From the NCBI RefSeq assembly GCF_002021565.1, contig NZ_MSZX01000014.1, positions 91,310 through 155,309 of the forward strand: a stretch of DNA of 64,000 nt, in the 5' to 3' direction. The position numbers and the translations under genes are program-made. A model generated the notes under the pieces. It was given only the letters and a program-made list of their open reading frames with translations, had not been told where the DNA came from and made no database searches. The DNA comes from Paenibacillus selenitireducens. GTDB lineage: Bacteria; Bacillota; Bacilli; Paenibacillales; Paenibacillaceae. Positions 52,340 through 60,109 of the stretch are shown piece by piece. Position 1 is the stretch's first letter. Every line of letters begins with the position of its first letter.

Positions 52340-52385
52340 GGAATCTCCCTTTCTTTAATTTTTTATGCGGTTATTTCCTATAACA

Positions 52386-52535
52386 TCATTCATAAGCTTC
52401 ATCCTCAATCCCTCTCTTAAGAAGAGTTCCTAGTCCTTGTCTACGGTAATCTGGATCAATCCATAAATTGAATATTTCTAAAAAGCGCCCATCAGCTTGA
52501 AATAAACTTCGATCCATTTCACTTATTTTTTAACC
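52386..52535 (-). pseudogene. GNAT acetyltransferase remnant
   Basis: A minus-strand frame reads MDRSLFQADGRFLEIFNLWI, DPDYRRQGLGTLLKRGIEDE, AYE and stop. LWIDPDYRRQGLGTLLKRGI is the acetyl-CoA motif A of a GNAT protein, but both the N-terminal part and motif B are missing. Confidence 0.75.
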
Positions 52536-52670
52536 TTTTCTCTTAGCTCAGTTACTTCCTTGTGTATCATTGTATGTATGTAATTCTTAACTTAATATTC
52601 ATTTGACCTCTTCTATGAAAGAATACTCTGATTTACTTTCAATATGACTGATATGTATTAATAGGTACTT

Positions 52671-52695
52671 AAAAAGGCCTGCGACAGCAGACCTT
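52671..52695 (-). terminator. Terminator of the VOC gene at 52694
   Basis: On the minus strand AAGGTCTGC pairs with GCAGGCCTT, followed by TTTAAG; it overlaps the stop region. Confidence 0.75.
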
Positions 52696-53044
52696 ATTTA
52701 TTCTGAATTAATCCAAATCCTATCCCTACAGGATCAACTAAATATGCTAAATAAAAATCATCAAATTCCATCTTATCTCTAACTATTTGAGCACCTAATT
52801 CTTTAGACTTACTTATTGCTTGTTCTATATCTTCTACTTCTATTTGAATTCTTGTTCCATGTGGATAATCGCTTGGTCCCATCGAAATACCGCCATCAAT
52901 TCCTGGTTTATCATTATCACCTGTAGTTACAGGCTGATACCCCCAGTTTGGATCCGCAATCTTCCACCCAAAAACAGTTGAATAGAACTCTGCAGCACGT
53001 TTCGGATCTTGACTATTCATTTCGAATAAAACAACTCTACCCAT
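52694..53044 (-). CDS. VOC family protein (glyoxalase-like)
   Basis: 116 residues. RVVLFEMNSQDPKRAAEFYS at the start, FGWKIADPNWGYQPV, then PHGTRIQIEVEDIEQAISKS and AYLVDPVGIGFGLIQ. The canonical fold of antibiotic-resistance or glyoxalase relatives, complete. ATG follows GGAGG at 6 nt; AT-rich. Confidence 0.87.
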   Translation of the reverse strand: MGRVVLFEMNSQDPKRAAEFYSTVFGWKIADPNWGYQPVTTGDNDKPGIDGGISMGPSDYPHGTRIQIEVEDIEQAISKSKELGAQIVRDKMEFDDFYLAYLVDPVGIGFGLIQNK

Positions 53045-53166
53045 ACTATATTACCTCCCATAAATTGGATTACGTATCCTATATTAACGAATGTTTGTTC
53101 TTGTGTAAATGGTTTTTATTTGTTATATAATGTCCAAGCCTTCTTCGAGTTACTCTCACAATATGT

Positions 53167-53469
53167 TTATTTCCTATGATCTTCTTTTTCCCATTGAGTT
53201 AGTAATAACCAAACCGCAGTACACAAAGCGCTCAATACTCCAATAATGAAAATTTGTTTTACATAATCGAGTTGATATATAACCACAAATCCATTAACTG
53301 TTTGTTTATGATCTATCAATGAGAATATAGTGTGATAAGAGTATCCATGAATATTCTTCTCTGGTCCCCACACCTCATAGTGAGGCACAAGTAAAAGACC
53401 AAATACTATTAAAATGATAATATAAACTATAATCAAAATACTCTTTGCACTTATGGATTTATTCAGCAT
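53167..53469 (-). CDS. Hypothetical membrane protein
   Basis: 100 residues, two membrane helices (about 11-30 and 69-88) with an extracellular loop between them (HYEVWGPEKNIHGYSYHTIF). No family recognised. AGGAACTGC precedes the ATG. Confidence 0.6.
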   Translation of the reverse strand: MLNKSISAKSILIIVYIIILIVFGLLLVPHYEVWGPEKNIHGYSYHTIFSLIDHKQTVNGFVVIYQLDYVKQIFIIGVLSALCTAVWLLLTQWEKEDHRK

Positions 53470-53514
53470 TTGCAGTTCCTTTCATGAATTTATGGAGTTT
53501 AGGTTTGCATCAAT

Positions 53515-54030
53515 TCAAATCTTCTTTCTTAAATGCCAATAAATCATTTCGTCGTCTCTTAATAATTCCTTAAACTTCATTTTTTCTAATATTCTTGCGG
53601 AGTCGTTATTATTTATTAAACTTTTTGCAGTAATTGCTGTTACTTCAGGTTTTGAAAATGCCCAGTCAGTTAGGCTCTGGGCTGCTTCAATTCCATAGCC
53701 TTTCTTTCGTTCTTGCTCTATTAGTCCATAACCAATATCTATCTCGCCCTTCGAATTAGGTACCCCTTTAAATCCTGTATCACCAATGATAGTCATTCTA
53801 TCTTTCTTGATTATCATCCACGACTCAAACCCTGTTGGTTCTTTTACCAAATCCAAATTTCTTAGTATCTTAGGAATAGTCTCAATCGCATCTTCATCAG
53901 GCCATCCTTCCCCTAAACAAAAGCCCATATTTAATAGTTCTTCAAAATCTCCATCTAAAATAGCGGTAGCTATCTTTCTTGTAAATGGTATCAAAAATAG
54001 TCTTTCTGTAGTAATTGGCTCTACGCTCAT
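53515..54030 (-). CDS. GNAT acetyltransferase, RimJ/RimL-like
   Basis: 171 residues. TERLFLIPFTRKIATAIL, then IDIGYGLIEQERKKGYGIEA (motif A), LTDWAFSKPEVTAITAKSL and NNNDSARILEKMKFKELLRD (motif B). Acetyltransf_3 group. Ends near 53515; its start is 72 nt from element A at 54102. Confidence 0.86.
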   Translation of the reverse strand: MSVEPITTERLFLIPFTRKIATAILDGDFEELLNMGFCLGEGWPDEDAIETIPKILRNLDLVKEPTGFESWMIIKKDRMTIIGDTGFKGVPNSKGEIDIGYGLIEQERKKGYGIEAAQSLTDWAFSKPEVTAITAKSLINNNDSARILEKMKFKELLRDDEMIYWHLRKKI

Positions 54031-54101
54031 CTATAACAACATCCTTTTCCTCTGTGTTTTAATGTGTTTTAAAGATTAGTTACTTTTATTTGCAGGTCTT
54101 T

Positions 54102-54268
54102 CATATAACGTTTGTACATTCACGAATCCTCACCGACTTAAGGCCGTCAGGCTGGGCGCCATGCGCTTAGTCGGTGCAGGGTTGTCCGCTGAATTCACGT
54201 TGCCAAAATGCTTCTTGCGGACCAAGGAACTATCAGGGTCCGATGCGTGAATGTTTTGTTGTCTGTAA
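54102..54268. repeat. Cassette-type structured element, copy A
   Basis: Begins CATATAACG. Outer stem ACATTCACGAATC (54116-54128) with GATGCGTGAATGT (54242-54254); arm 1 CACCGACTTAAG (54131-54142) with CTTAGTCGGTG (54166-54176); arm 2 TTGTCCGC (54182-54189) with GCGGACCAA (54217-54225), leaving one unpaired extra C. Primary sequence differs from copy B but pairing is kept. It stands 33 nt behind the stop of the GNAT gene at 54302. Confidence 0.75.
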
Positions 54269-54301
54269 TTACCGGCATCTCGAATTCACCTACATTTACC
54301 T

Positions 54302-54754
54302 TTATAATTTCAAGCAATAAAGAACTTCGTCGTCTACGATTTTACCTGTTTTTCCAAATCCAAATTCTTCATATAGTTTTTTTGCAGAATGGTTTTCTGG
54401 ATCAAACGATAAGTATATTTCTGAGCATTCCTTGTTCTTACTCATCTCTTTAATGATTAGACTTAGTGCCTTTCTACCGAAACCTTGACGTTGAAATTTA
54501 TAGTCAATCATAATACGGCATAATTCAAAACGATTATCCTCCTCTGAATATCCATACATTGTAAAACCCAACATTGTATCTTCACTATAAATCGCTTTTG
54601 TTATCCATCCTTTTTCTATCTTTGATTGTGCAATCGAAACTGCATTTGAAGCTACAAATTTCTCTACAAGGTAATGATTTTTATCAGGATCAGTCGTTAG
54701 AAAAATACATTCTAGCCAGTTAGTTTCATCTATGTCCTTTAATAAAACTTCCAC
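54302..54754 (-). CDS. GNAT acetyltransferase bracketed by two elements
   Basis: 150 residues. VLLKDIDETNWLECIFLTTD, then VEKFVASNAVSIAQSKIEKG, CRIMIDYKFQRQGFGRKALS (motif A) and FDPENHSAKKLYEEFGFGKT (motif B), a spermine/spermidine acetyltransferase-like arrangement like 35777. Copy A lies 33 nt past its stop and copy B 37 nt before its start. That gene-plus-element unit is the size and layout of an integron cassette. Confidence 0.86.
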   Translation of the reverse strand: MEVLLKDIDETNWLECIFLTTDPDKNHYLVEKFVASNAVSIAQSKIEKGWITKAIYSEDTMLGFTMYGYSEEDNRFELCRIMIDYKFQRQGFGRKALSLIIKEMSKNKECSEIYLSFDPENHSAKKLYEEFGFGKTGKIVDDEVLYCLKL

Positions 54755-54790
54755 GAGATCGCCTTCTTTCTAATGTTCTATCGGTAATTG

Positions 54791-54957
54791 CATATAACGT
54801 TGTTGTGTTCCTGAACCCGAGAGGCTTAAAGGAGCGAATGCGACTGAGTGGCTTCTTCACTTGTCCTCACAGGATTGTCTGCCTGATTACACTCCTTCAA
54901 AAACCCTCCGACAGACCAAGGTGCGGACGCGACGCAGCAGGAAAACGGTGTTATATG
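54791..54957. repeat. Cassette-type structured element, copy B
   Basis: CATATAAC (54791-54798) is a perfect inverted repeat of GTTATATG (54950-54957); TTCCTG (54808-54813) pairs with CAGGAA (54938-54943); TTGTCTG (54875-54881) pairs with CAGACCAA (54912-54919), again with one extra unpaired base. The whole is 167 bp. It is the most complete of the three copies. Confidence 0.78.
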
Positions 54958-55026
54958 ATGGAGATGCCTTCTTCGAGTTTGCATACACAGTGCACTTTAA
55001 TATTAAATTTTTATTCAATTTCTTCT

Positions 55027-55055
55027 TTGATACATGTTTTCCATTGTGTTATTAT
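55027..55055 (+). promoter_or_regulatory. Promoter of a predicted antisense (antitoxin) RNA
   Basis: TTGATA (55027-55032), 17-bp spacer, TATTAT (55050-55055). Transcription should begin near 55062 and run convergently towards the toxin-like frame at 55160-55216. The same promoter sequence occurs at 47450. Confidence 0.6.
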
Positions 55056-55061
55056 ATATTT

Positions 55062-55185
55062 AATAAAGACCAAGTGCGGCGAACACTTGGTCAGTACAAT
55101 TGGCTTGGATGGTATATTCCCTTCTAAGTCTTATAGGAATAAAATCCCACCTTCGGCGGTTAACCTTTGGGTGGGATTTTACTTT
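55062..55185 (+). ncRNA. Predicted antisense RNA antitoxin
   Basis: Runs from the promoter at 55027 through a perfect 9-bp hairpin GACCAAGTG/CACTTGGTC (55068-55092) to the terminator hairpin at 55141-55180, about 125 nt. It overlaps the 3' end of the minus-strand toxin frame, the convergent layout of the TxpA/RatA and BsrG/SR4 systems. Prediction only. Confidence 0.5.
55141..55180. terminator. Bidirectional terminator shared by toxin and antisense RNA
   Basis: AAAATCCCACC pairs with GGTGGGATTTT; plus-strand ACTTTTTCTTTTT and minus-strand T-rich sequence lie on the two sides. It overlaps the toxin stop codon. Confidence 0.8.
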
Positions 55186-55216
55186 TTCTTTTTGTTATTG
55201 CATCTTTTACTTCCAT
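55160..55216 (-). pseudogene. Decayed type I toxin (holin-like) frame
   Basis: An 18-codon frame, MEVKDAITKRKSKIPPKG, after a strong ribosome site (GGGAGG 7 nt before ATG). The MEVKDAI start and basic tail resemble the small holin-like type I toxins of Bacillales, but the hydrophobic helix of about 15-20 residues that should lie between them is missing, so the peptide is probably not toxic. Confidence 0.55.
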
Positions 55217-55517
55217 GGCTTCACCTCCCTTCGAAGGGAAACCATGCCCACCCAAGATTCAATTGTTATCTATATTTTACCTATCTTTCCATCTGCGCAC
55301 AAGCGTTCTCATAAATTTATATTTGTTTATCTAATGATTTTAATATTCTGCATCTCTTTCATATAACTCTTTAATCCTAGATCCCCTGCCCCTATATCTT
55401 TTCACCCTCTACCTCGTCTCTATTACATAATTCTAACATTCGATCCAAACCTAGGAATTCCTCCCTCATCAACTCTAAAGGAGGGAAATCCTTTTACATC
55501 CCACTATTTCCAAGCAC
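55217..55517. other. Spacer behind the monooxygenase gene
   Basis: No gene recognised. CATATAACTCTTTAATCC at 55360 resembles the left box of the structured elements but has no pairing partner. Sequence is AT-rich and shows no repeats. Confidence 0.45.
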
Positions 55518-55551
55518 AAAAAAGAGACCTGCTCTTCACAATAGCGGTCCC
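55518..55551 (-). terminator. Terminator of the 55583 gene
   Basis: On the minus strand AGGGACCGCT pairs with AGCAGGTCTCT (one bulge), followed by TTTTTTG. Confidence 0.78.
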
Positions 55552-55582
55552 TAATTATTTAATCTCATGAACTAATTATTTA

Positions 55583-55879
55583 TTATCCCAGCTCTACATT
55601 CTCATAATGCTCTACCACAGGGAATGGATCGTAATAATGGTGCAAAAGCTTTTTCCACGCCTGATACTCCTCTGAGCCTCGAAACCCCTCGGTATGGTCC
55701 TCTAGTGTCTCCCACTGTACCAAGAGAATATATTTACTCTCTTCTTCAAGACATTTCTGCAGTTGATGCTGGATATACCCTTTCATCTGAGTAATGATCT
55801 TGGAAGCTTGTCTAAAGCTATCTTCAAATTCTTCAACAAGATGAGGTCTAACATGTAACATCGCAACTTCTAGGATCAT
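55583..55879 (-). CDS. ABM-type (antibiotic biosynthesis monooxygenase) protein
   Basis: 98 residues. ILEVAMLHVRPHLVEEFEDS, SFRQASKIITQMKGYIQHQL and YILLVQWETLEDHTEGFRGS are the dimeric ferredoxin-like ABM fold, found in heme-degrading or quinone monooxygenases. Complete. AGGAGGGGAAG precedes the ATG. Single gene. Confidence 0.85.
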   Translation of the reverse strand: MILEVAMLHVRPHLVEEFEDSFRQASKIITQMKGYIQHQLQKCLEEESKYILLVQWETLEDHTEGFRGSEEYQAWKKLLHHYYDPFPVVEHYENVELG

Positions 55880-56072
55880 CGGCTTCCCCTCCTACGATGT
55901 ACTTCGATTCTGCGTGTCAAATCCCTTCTTTTTGCGATGACGAAGATAATCTGATTTCTCCCATGAAAGCAACTTACCCTCTTATTTTCCAATGTTCTCG
56001 ATTAATGTTTTATTCCAGCACCCCGTTATTAGCGCCAGCAGCACAATCGACGATACCACCATTTTGATACCT

Positions 56073-56336
56073 TTATTTTTCAACGGACTCTTCAGGCAGA
56101 ATATCTCCTTCGGTTGATGGACTCATTATTAGTTTCGGTTTAAAATGAGCGATCCATCTTGGTACGATCTCATAATCAGACGGGGATTGCATGGATGTTG
56201 TATATGGAGACATATACGGAATACCGAACGATCTCAAGCTGCAGAGGTGTGAAGTAATGATGATAAGCATCAGAATAATCCCATAGAAACCAAACGTTGC
56301 GGCACAGACCCACCCTATTCGTGCTATTAGCAGCAT
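56073..56336 (-). pseudogene. GerA-family spore germination protein, C-terminal remnant
   Basis: 87 codons. RIGWVCAATFGFYGIILMLI, then ITSHLCSLRSFGIPYMSPYT is the last membrane helix and cytoplasmic tail of GerAA-type germinant receptor subunits, which are about 480-500 residues. A TAA stands in frame directly before the ATG and no ribosome site is present. The rest of the gene is not found nearby. Confidence 0.78.
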
Positions 56337-56498
56337 TTACTTTCTCGCTCGACTTATTAGGAGGATTCTCCGTGAAGCAATCGCTTCATAAATATGATCG
56401 GTACCTTCCGCGTCATGGATGCTTCGGAAATCATCATCTTGATCTTATTTACGACGCTTCTGGTTCTAGATTTAACCTCCTCTGTATGGAAGAAGTGG

Positions 56499-56795
56499 TT
56501 ACCGAATCAACAATCTCAGAACAAGAATCAAGACCAGAATAATAATCAACAGACTACCCAACCACAGCAGGATTTGCTCTCGAACGCTTCGTCCACGAAT
56601 CAGCAGAACATTCCCGAAAATCCATAATAGAAGATACCCGAACAGAGCGCATGCAGCGCGAAACCTTTCGATAGAATTCGGTGGACTTATAAATCCATAG
56701 AACCCGAAGATACAATAGATCAAAACGAACGTCCCAAGAACCCCAAGCAGTACATTCCATAGGACAAACCCTAAATTTTTTGCTCGTTTACTCAT
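56499..56795 (-). CDS. Hypothetical membrane protein
   Basis: 98 residues, three membrane helices (about 7-34, 47-66 and 76-96) with basic residues between (RGRSVREQ). ATG 56795 has GGAGG 9 nt upstream. An open frame on the plus strand (56394-56627) overlaps its end; it has a hydrophobic stretch but a poor start, and I consider this minus-strand gene the likelier one. Confidence 0.6.
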   Translation of the reverse strand: MSKRAKNLGFVLWNVLLGVLGTFVLIYCIFGFYGFISPPNSIERFRAACALFGYLLLWIFGNVLLIRGRSVREQILLWLGSLLIIILVLILVLRLLIR

Positions 56796-57170
56796 TTTCA
56801 TCAACCTCCAGATTACGATTCAACGCTCCCTCCCTCAGAAATATTTCTCGGGAAAGCGCAGATTTCGAGTTCTATGGTGAAAATACGTCCTAACACGTCA
56901 TAATTGCTCGAATTGTCTGATAACTCCGACCATTTGACTCCTATCTTCGAGTTTCCTTCTTATTACCGACCTTACTATCTAATGGCTTTATTTAGTCATA
57001 ATATTCCGAGAAAGTCTGTTCAGATCCTTCTAACTTCTCCTCTTCACCGATTATGGTCATATTTGGCTTCATTTCACAGGTTCCTAGGGAGCTTGTGCAG
57101 TACGTTCATGATACAATGAACTTTCAAACCCATGTACGTGACAATTGCATATGGAAAAGGATGTGAATCA
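56796..57170. other. Intergenic region between opposed genes
   Basis: Contains the promoters of the minus-strand 56499 gene and plus-strand exporter. I saw no strong hairpin, repeat or RNA gene. Confidence 0.5.
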
Positions 57171-58376
57171 ATGGATAGTTCATGGAAGAAAAATCTGTAC
57201 GTCCTCTGGCTCGGCGTCTTTTTCTGTAGTACAGCATTCTCAATGTCTGTCCCATTTCTATCGCTCTTTATTAGCAGTGACTTGCATGTTACCTCTCATT
57301 TATCCCTCTGGTCAGGCCTTGCGTTCGGTATCACGTTTCTGGCAAGTGCTCTGATAGCACCATTCTGGGGATCCTTAGCTGATAAATACGGGCGTAAACC
57401 TATGCTCCTAAGATCTGGCTTTGCACTGTGTGCCATCTATATTCTGACCGCGTTCGTACAGAATCCATACCAGTTACTTGCCGTACGCGTCCTCTCAGGA
57501 CTCTTGGCTGGGTATGTTCCTGCAGCCATCGCACTCGTGGGTACGAATACACCCGAGAAGAAAGTGGGCTACGCCCTTGGTATTATGTCTACGGCTAGCG
57601 CAGCTGGCAGCATCATAGGACCCATGATTGGCGGAACGATGAGCCGTTTTTTCGGGTATCGCGAGACCTTCTTGTTATCGGCGGTTGTGGTCTTGATCTC
57701 TGCGCTGATCGCTTGGGTCGGTATTAAAGAAGAGAAATTCAATCGCAACAACGCACGTTCCCATGTTCGAGATGATTTGAAGCAAGCGGTTAGCAATCGA
57801 CCTTTCTTCAGCCAATTAATTACCGTCCTTATCGTCAGCGGATCTGTTATGGTACTTGAACCTCTTTTGACGCTATATGTCTTAGATATGGGTGTCTCGC
57901 ATGGAGATGCGTCATTCAGTTCGGGCATCATCTTCTCCGCCGTGGGTGTTGCTACCGTCCTGGCCGCACCTCAATGGGGTAAGATCGGTGCGAAGTACGG
58001 ATATCGCAAGACGCTCATGATTGGTCTGATTGGGGGCGGAATCGGGAATATCTTGCAGATATTCTTTCATAATTTGGTGGGCTTCGGTATATTACGTTTC
58101 GTGTATGGTTTATTCTTCGCAGCGGTATATCCGGCTCTGAATGCATTAATTGTTCAGTACACAACACCCGATTTCCGCGGTAGAGCGTTTAGTCTAAACC
58201 AATCTGCGAACCAGTTAGGTACGATGGTTGGTCCAATTGCCGGTGGTGCATTAGGTGGCGTGATATCTATTCCGTTCGTGTTCGTCTTGAACGGTATTCT
58301 ATTGTTAATCACCGCAGTAATGATACGCATGCAAGACCGAAAACGTGCCCAACAATCGTTAAACAAGCTGGCTTAG
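57171..58376 (+). CDS. MFS multidrug exporter (DHA1 type, 12 segments)
   Basis: 401 residues with twelve helices. Motif A GSLADKYGRKPMLLRSG in loop 2-3, and RVLSGLLAGYVPAAIALVGT and GSIIGPMIGGTMSRFFG (motif C region). Closest in layout to Gram-positive multidrug exporters (NorA/YttB/MdtG-like). ATG 57171 follows AAAAGGATGTG; an earlier in-frame start is unsupported. Terminator follows. Substrate unknown. Confidence 0.9.
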   Translation: MDSSWKKNLYVLWLGVFFCSTAFSMSVPFLSLFISSDLHVTSHLSLWSGLAFGITFLASALIAPFWGSLADKYGRKPMLLRSGFALCAIYILTAFVQNPYQLLAVRVLSGLLAGYVPAAIALVGTNTPEKKVGYALGIMSTASAAGSIIGPMIGGTMSRFFGYRETFLLSAVVVLISALIAWVGIKEEKFNRNNARSHVRDDLKQAVSNRPFFSQLITVLIVSGSVMVLEPLLTLYVLDMGVSHGDASFSSGIIFSAVGVATVLAAPQWGKIGAKYGYRKTLMIGLIGGGIGNILQIFFHNLVGFGILRFVYGLFFAAVYPALNALIVQYTTPDFRGRAFSLNQSANQLGTMVGPIAGGALGGVISIPFVFVLNGILLLITAVMIRMQDRKRAQQSLNKLA

Positions 58377-58411
58377 CCCCTATTCTTACTTATGATATTA
58401 AAAGACGGAAC

Positions 58412-58451
58412 AAACGCCTACGTTATCCCTTTAAGGACAACGTAGGCGTTT
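58412..58451 (+). terminator. Terminator of the exporter gene
   Basis: Perfect 13-bp stem AAACGCCTACGTT (58412-58424)/AACGTAGGCGTTT (58439-58451), followed by TATTGTATTG. Confidence 0.88.
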
Positions 58452-58547
58452 ATTGTATTGTCCCAAATCTTAGTCTTGTTCTAGAGGCTTCCATCCTGCA
58501 TAATAGGGTTATTGTTTTCAGTTAGGGAAATAAAGGGAGGTCATCTC

Positions 58548-59402
58548 ATGAAATTACGGGTATCTGCCGTACAATATCATTTACACACCATTTCGAAATT
58601 TCAAGAATTTGCGGATCAAGTCGAACATTACGTGAAGACGGCTGAAGAATTCAACGCAGACTTTGTCCTCTTTCCTGAATTTATGACAACACAACTGATG
58701 TCGATTGGAAATGACAAAGGTGAAGCGTTATCTATTCAGGATTTGCCGGACTTTACGGATGCTTATTGCAGTCTCTTCACTTCACTTGCCAAAAAAACAG
58801 GGATGCATCTGATCGGCGGTACACACGTCATTCGCCGCAACAACAAGCTATATAACGTTGCACATCTCTTCTATCCAGACGGCCGCGTTGCTGAACAAGC
58901 GAAACTTCATATTACACCTACGGAAGTTACTGAATGGAATATGTCTGCTGGCGAAGGTGTCGAGGTGTTCGAGACGGATAAAGGAACCATCAGTCTATTA
59001 ACCTGTTACGATATCGAATTCCCCGAGATCGTACGTATGGTTCGAGCGAAAGGCGCCGATGTGATCTTCTGTCCATCCTGTACCGACGATCGTCACGGGT
59101 TCCATCGTGTTCGTTATAGCTGTCATGCTCGTACGATTGAGAATCAAATGTATGTCGTCACCACAGGCACCATCGGTTCGCTGCCAACCGTTGATTTTAT
59201 GCGCGCGAACTTCGGCCAAGCCGCAATCATTTCACCAAACGATATTCCGTTCCCACCGCGCGGCATCGTGGCTGAAGGTGAGCTGAACAGCGATATGATC
59301 ATTACAGCGGATTTGGATCTATCTTTGCTGCACCAAGTACGTGAGAGCGGTTCCGTTACCACTTGGCGTGATCGGCGCACCGATCTTTATCCGGATTGGT
59401 AA
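58548..59402 (+). CDS. Carbon-nitrogen hydrolase (nitrilase superfamily)
   Basis: 284 residues. The Glu-Lys-Cys triad is E44 (VLFPEFMTTQL), K119 (AEQAKLHITPTE) and C153 (SLLTCYDIEFPEI). Amidase-type, acting on an amide of an amine or amino acid. ATG 58548 follows GGGAGG at 8 nt. A GNAT follows 9 nt behind; in many bacteria the two are one bifunctional protein, so this pair probably works on the same amine. Confidence 0.9.
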   Translation: MKLRVSAVQYHLHTISKFQEFADQVEHYVKTAEEFNADFVLFPEFMTTQLMSIGNDKGEALSIQDLPDFTDAYCSLFTSLAKKTGMHLIGGTHVIRRNNKLYNVAHLFYPDGRVAEQAKLHITPTEVTEWNMSAGEGVEVFETDKGTISLLTCYDIEFPEIVRMVRAKGADVIFCPSCTDDRHGFHRVRYSCHARTIENQMYVVTTGTIGSLPTVDFMRANFGQAAIISPNDIPFPPRGIVAEGELNSDMIITADLDLSLLHQVRESGSVTTWRDRRTDLYPDW

Positions 59403-59411
59403 GATTGACCT

Positions 59412-60092
59412 ATGACAAACTATTGCAAAACCTTTTTTGTGTTCCTAGGTGATAAGCCGAAGCAAATCACCATTCGGAATTATACCAAGCAAGACATTCC
59501 GGCATTAATTGATATTCAACGGGAATGCTTCCCTCCTCCCTTTCCATCTGAATTGTGGTGGAATGAAGCACAATTACTTAACCATATTAATAACTTTCCT
59601 GAAGGTGCCCTCTGTGCAGAATATGACGGCCGTTTAATCGGATCGATGACGGGTCTGATCGTCGCTTTTGAATCGGAACATCCGCAACACACATGGGCCG
59701 AAATCACAGATCATGGTTATATTCGTAATCATAATCCACAAGGTGACTCGTTATACGTTGTTGATATCAGCGTACGTCCGACCTACCGCAAGTTCGGCAT
59801 CGGCAAATGTCTCATGCAGTCCATGTATGAGACTGTCATACACTTACAGCTAGCCCGATTGCTCGGTGGAGGTCGGATGCCTGGTTACCACTTGCACGCG
59901 GAAAGACTAACGCCGGAACAGTACGTTGAACTCGTGATTCAGGGAGAGCTTCGTGATCCCGTCATTTCATTCTTATTACGCTGCGGACGTCTACCAGTTA
60001 CGATCGTTCCAGAGTACCTAGAGGATGAAGAATCCTGCAATCATGCCTTGCTTATGGAATGGAAGAATCCCTTTATGCCATTAACAATTTGA
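59412..60092 (+). CDS. GNAT acetyltransferase paired with nitrilase
   Basis: 226 residues. ITIRNYTKQDIPALIDIQRE at the start and VVDISVRPTYRKFGIGKCLM (motif A); RLLGGGRMPGYHLHAERLTP is typical of GNAT domains found fused to nitrilases. It follows the nitrilase by 9 nt, with only a weak ribosome site, which suggests coupling. Sub-function: acetyl transfer to the amine that the nitrilase handles; inference. Confidence 0.87.
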   Translation: MTNYCKTFFVFLGDKPKQITIRNYTKQDIPALIDIQRECFPPPFPSELWWNEAQLLNHINNFPEGALCAEYDGRLIGSMTGLIVAFESEHPQHTWAEITDHGYIRNHNPQGDSLYVVDISVRPTYRKFGIGKCLMQSMYETVIHLQLARLLGGGRMPGYHLHAERLTPEQYVELVIQGELRDPVISFLLRCGRLPVTIVPEYLEDEESCNHALLMEWKNPFMPLTI

Positions 60093-60109
60093 GAGGAGCC
60101 CTGCTCACC

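Noticed and set aside
45509..54957. The structured elements as classical attC sites or as transposon (MITE) copies
   Set aside because: Canonical attC core boxes are not visible and no integrase is present, so the name attC is not justified. Sequence divergence with kept pairing also speaks against simple MITE copies. Left open and described only as attC-like.
56394..56627. Plus-strand frame with a hydrophobic start and Gln/Asn-rich end
   Set aside because: A GTG with AGGAGG lies upstream but in a different frame, and its Gln/Asn tail is antisense to the better supported minus-strand gene. It could be real; I did not list it as a gene.
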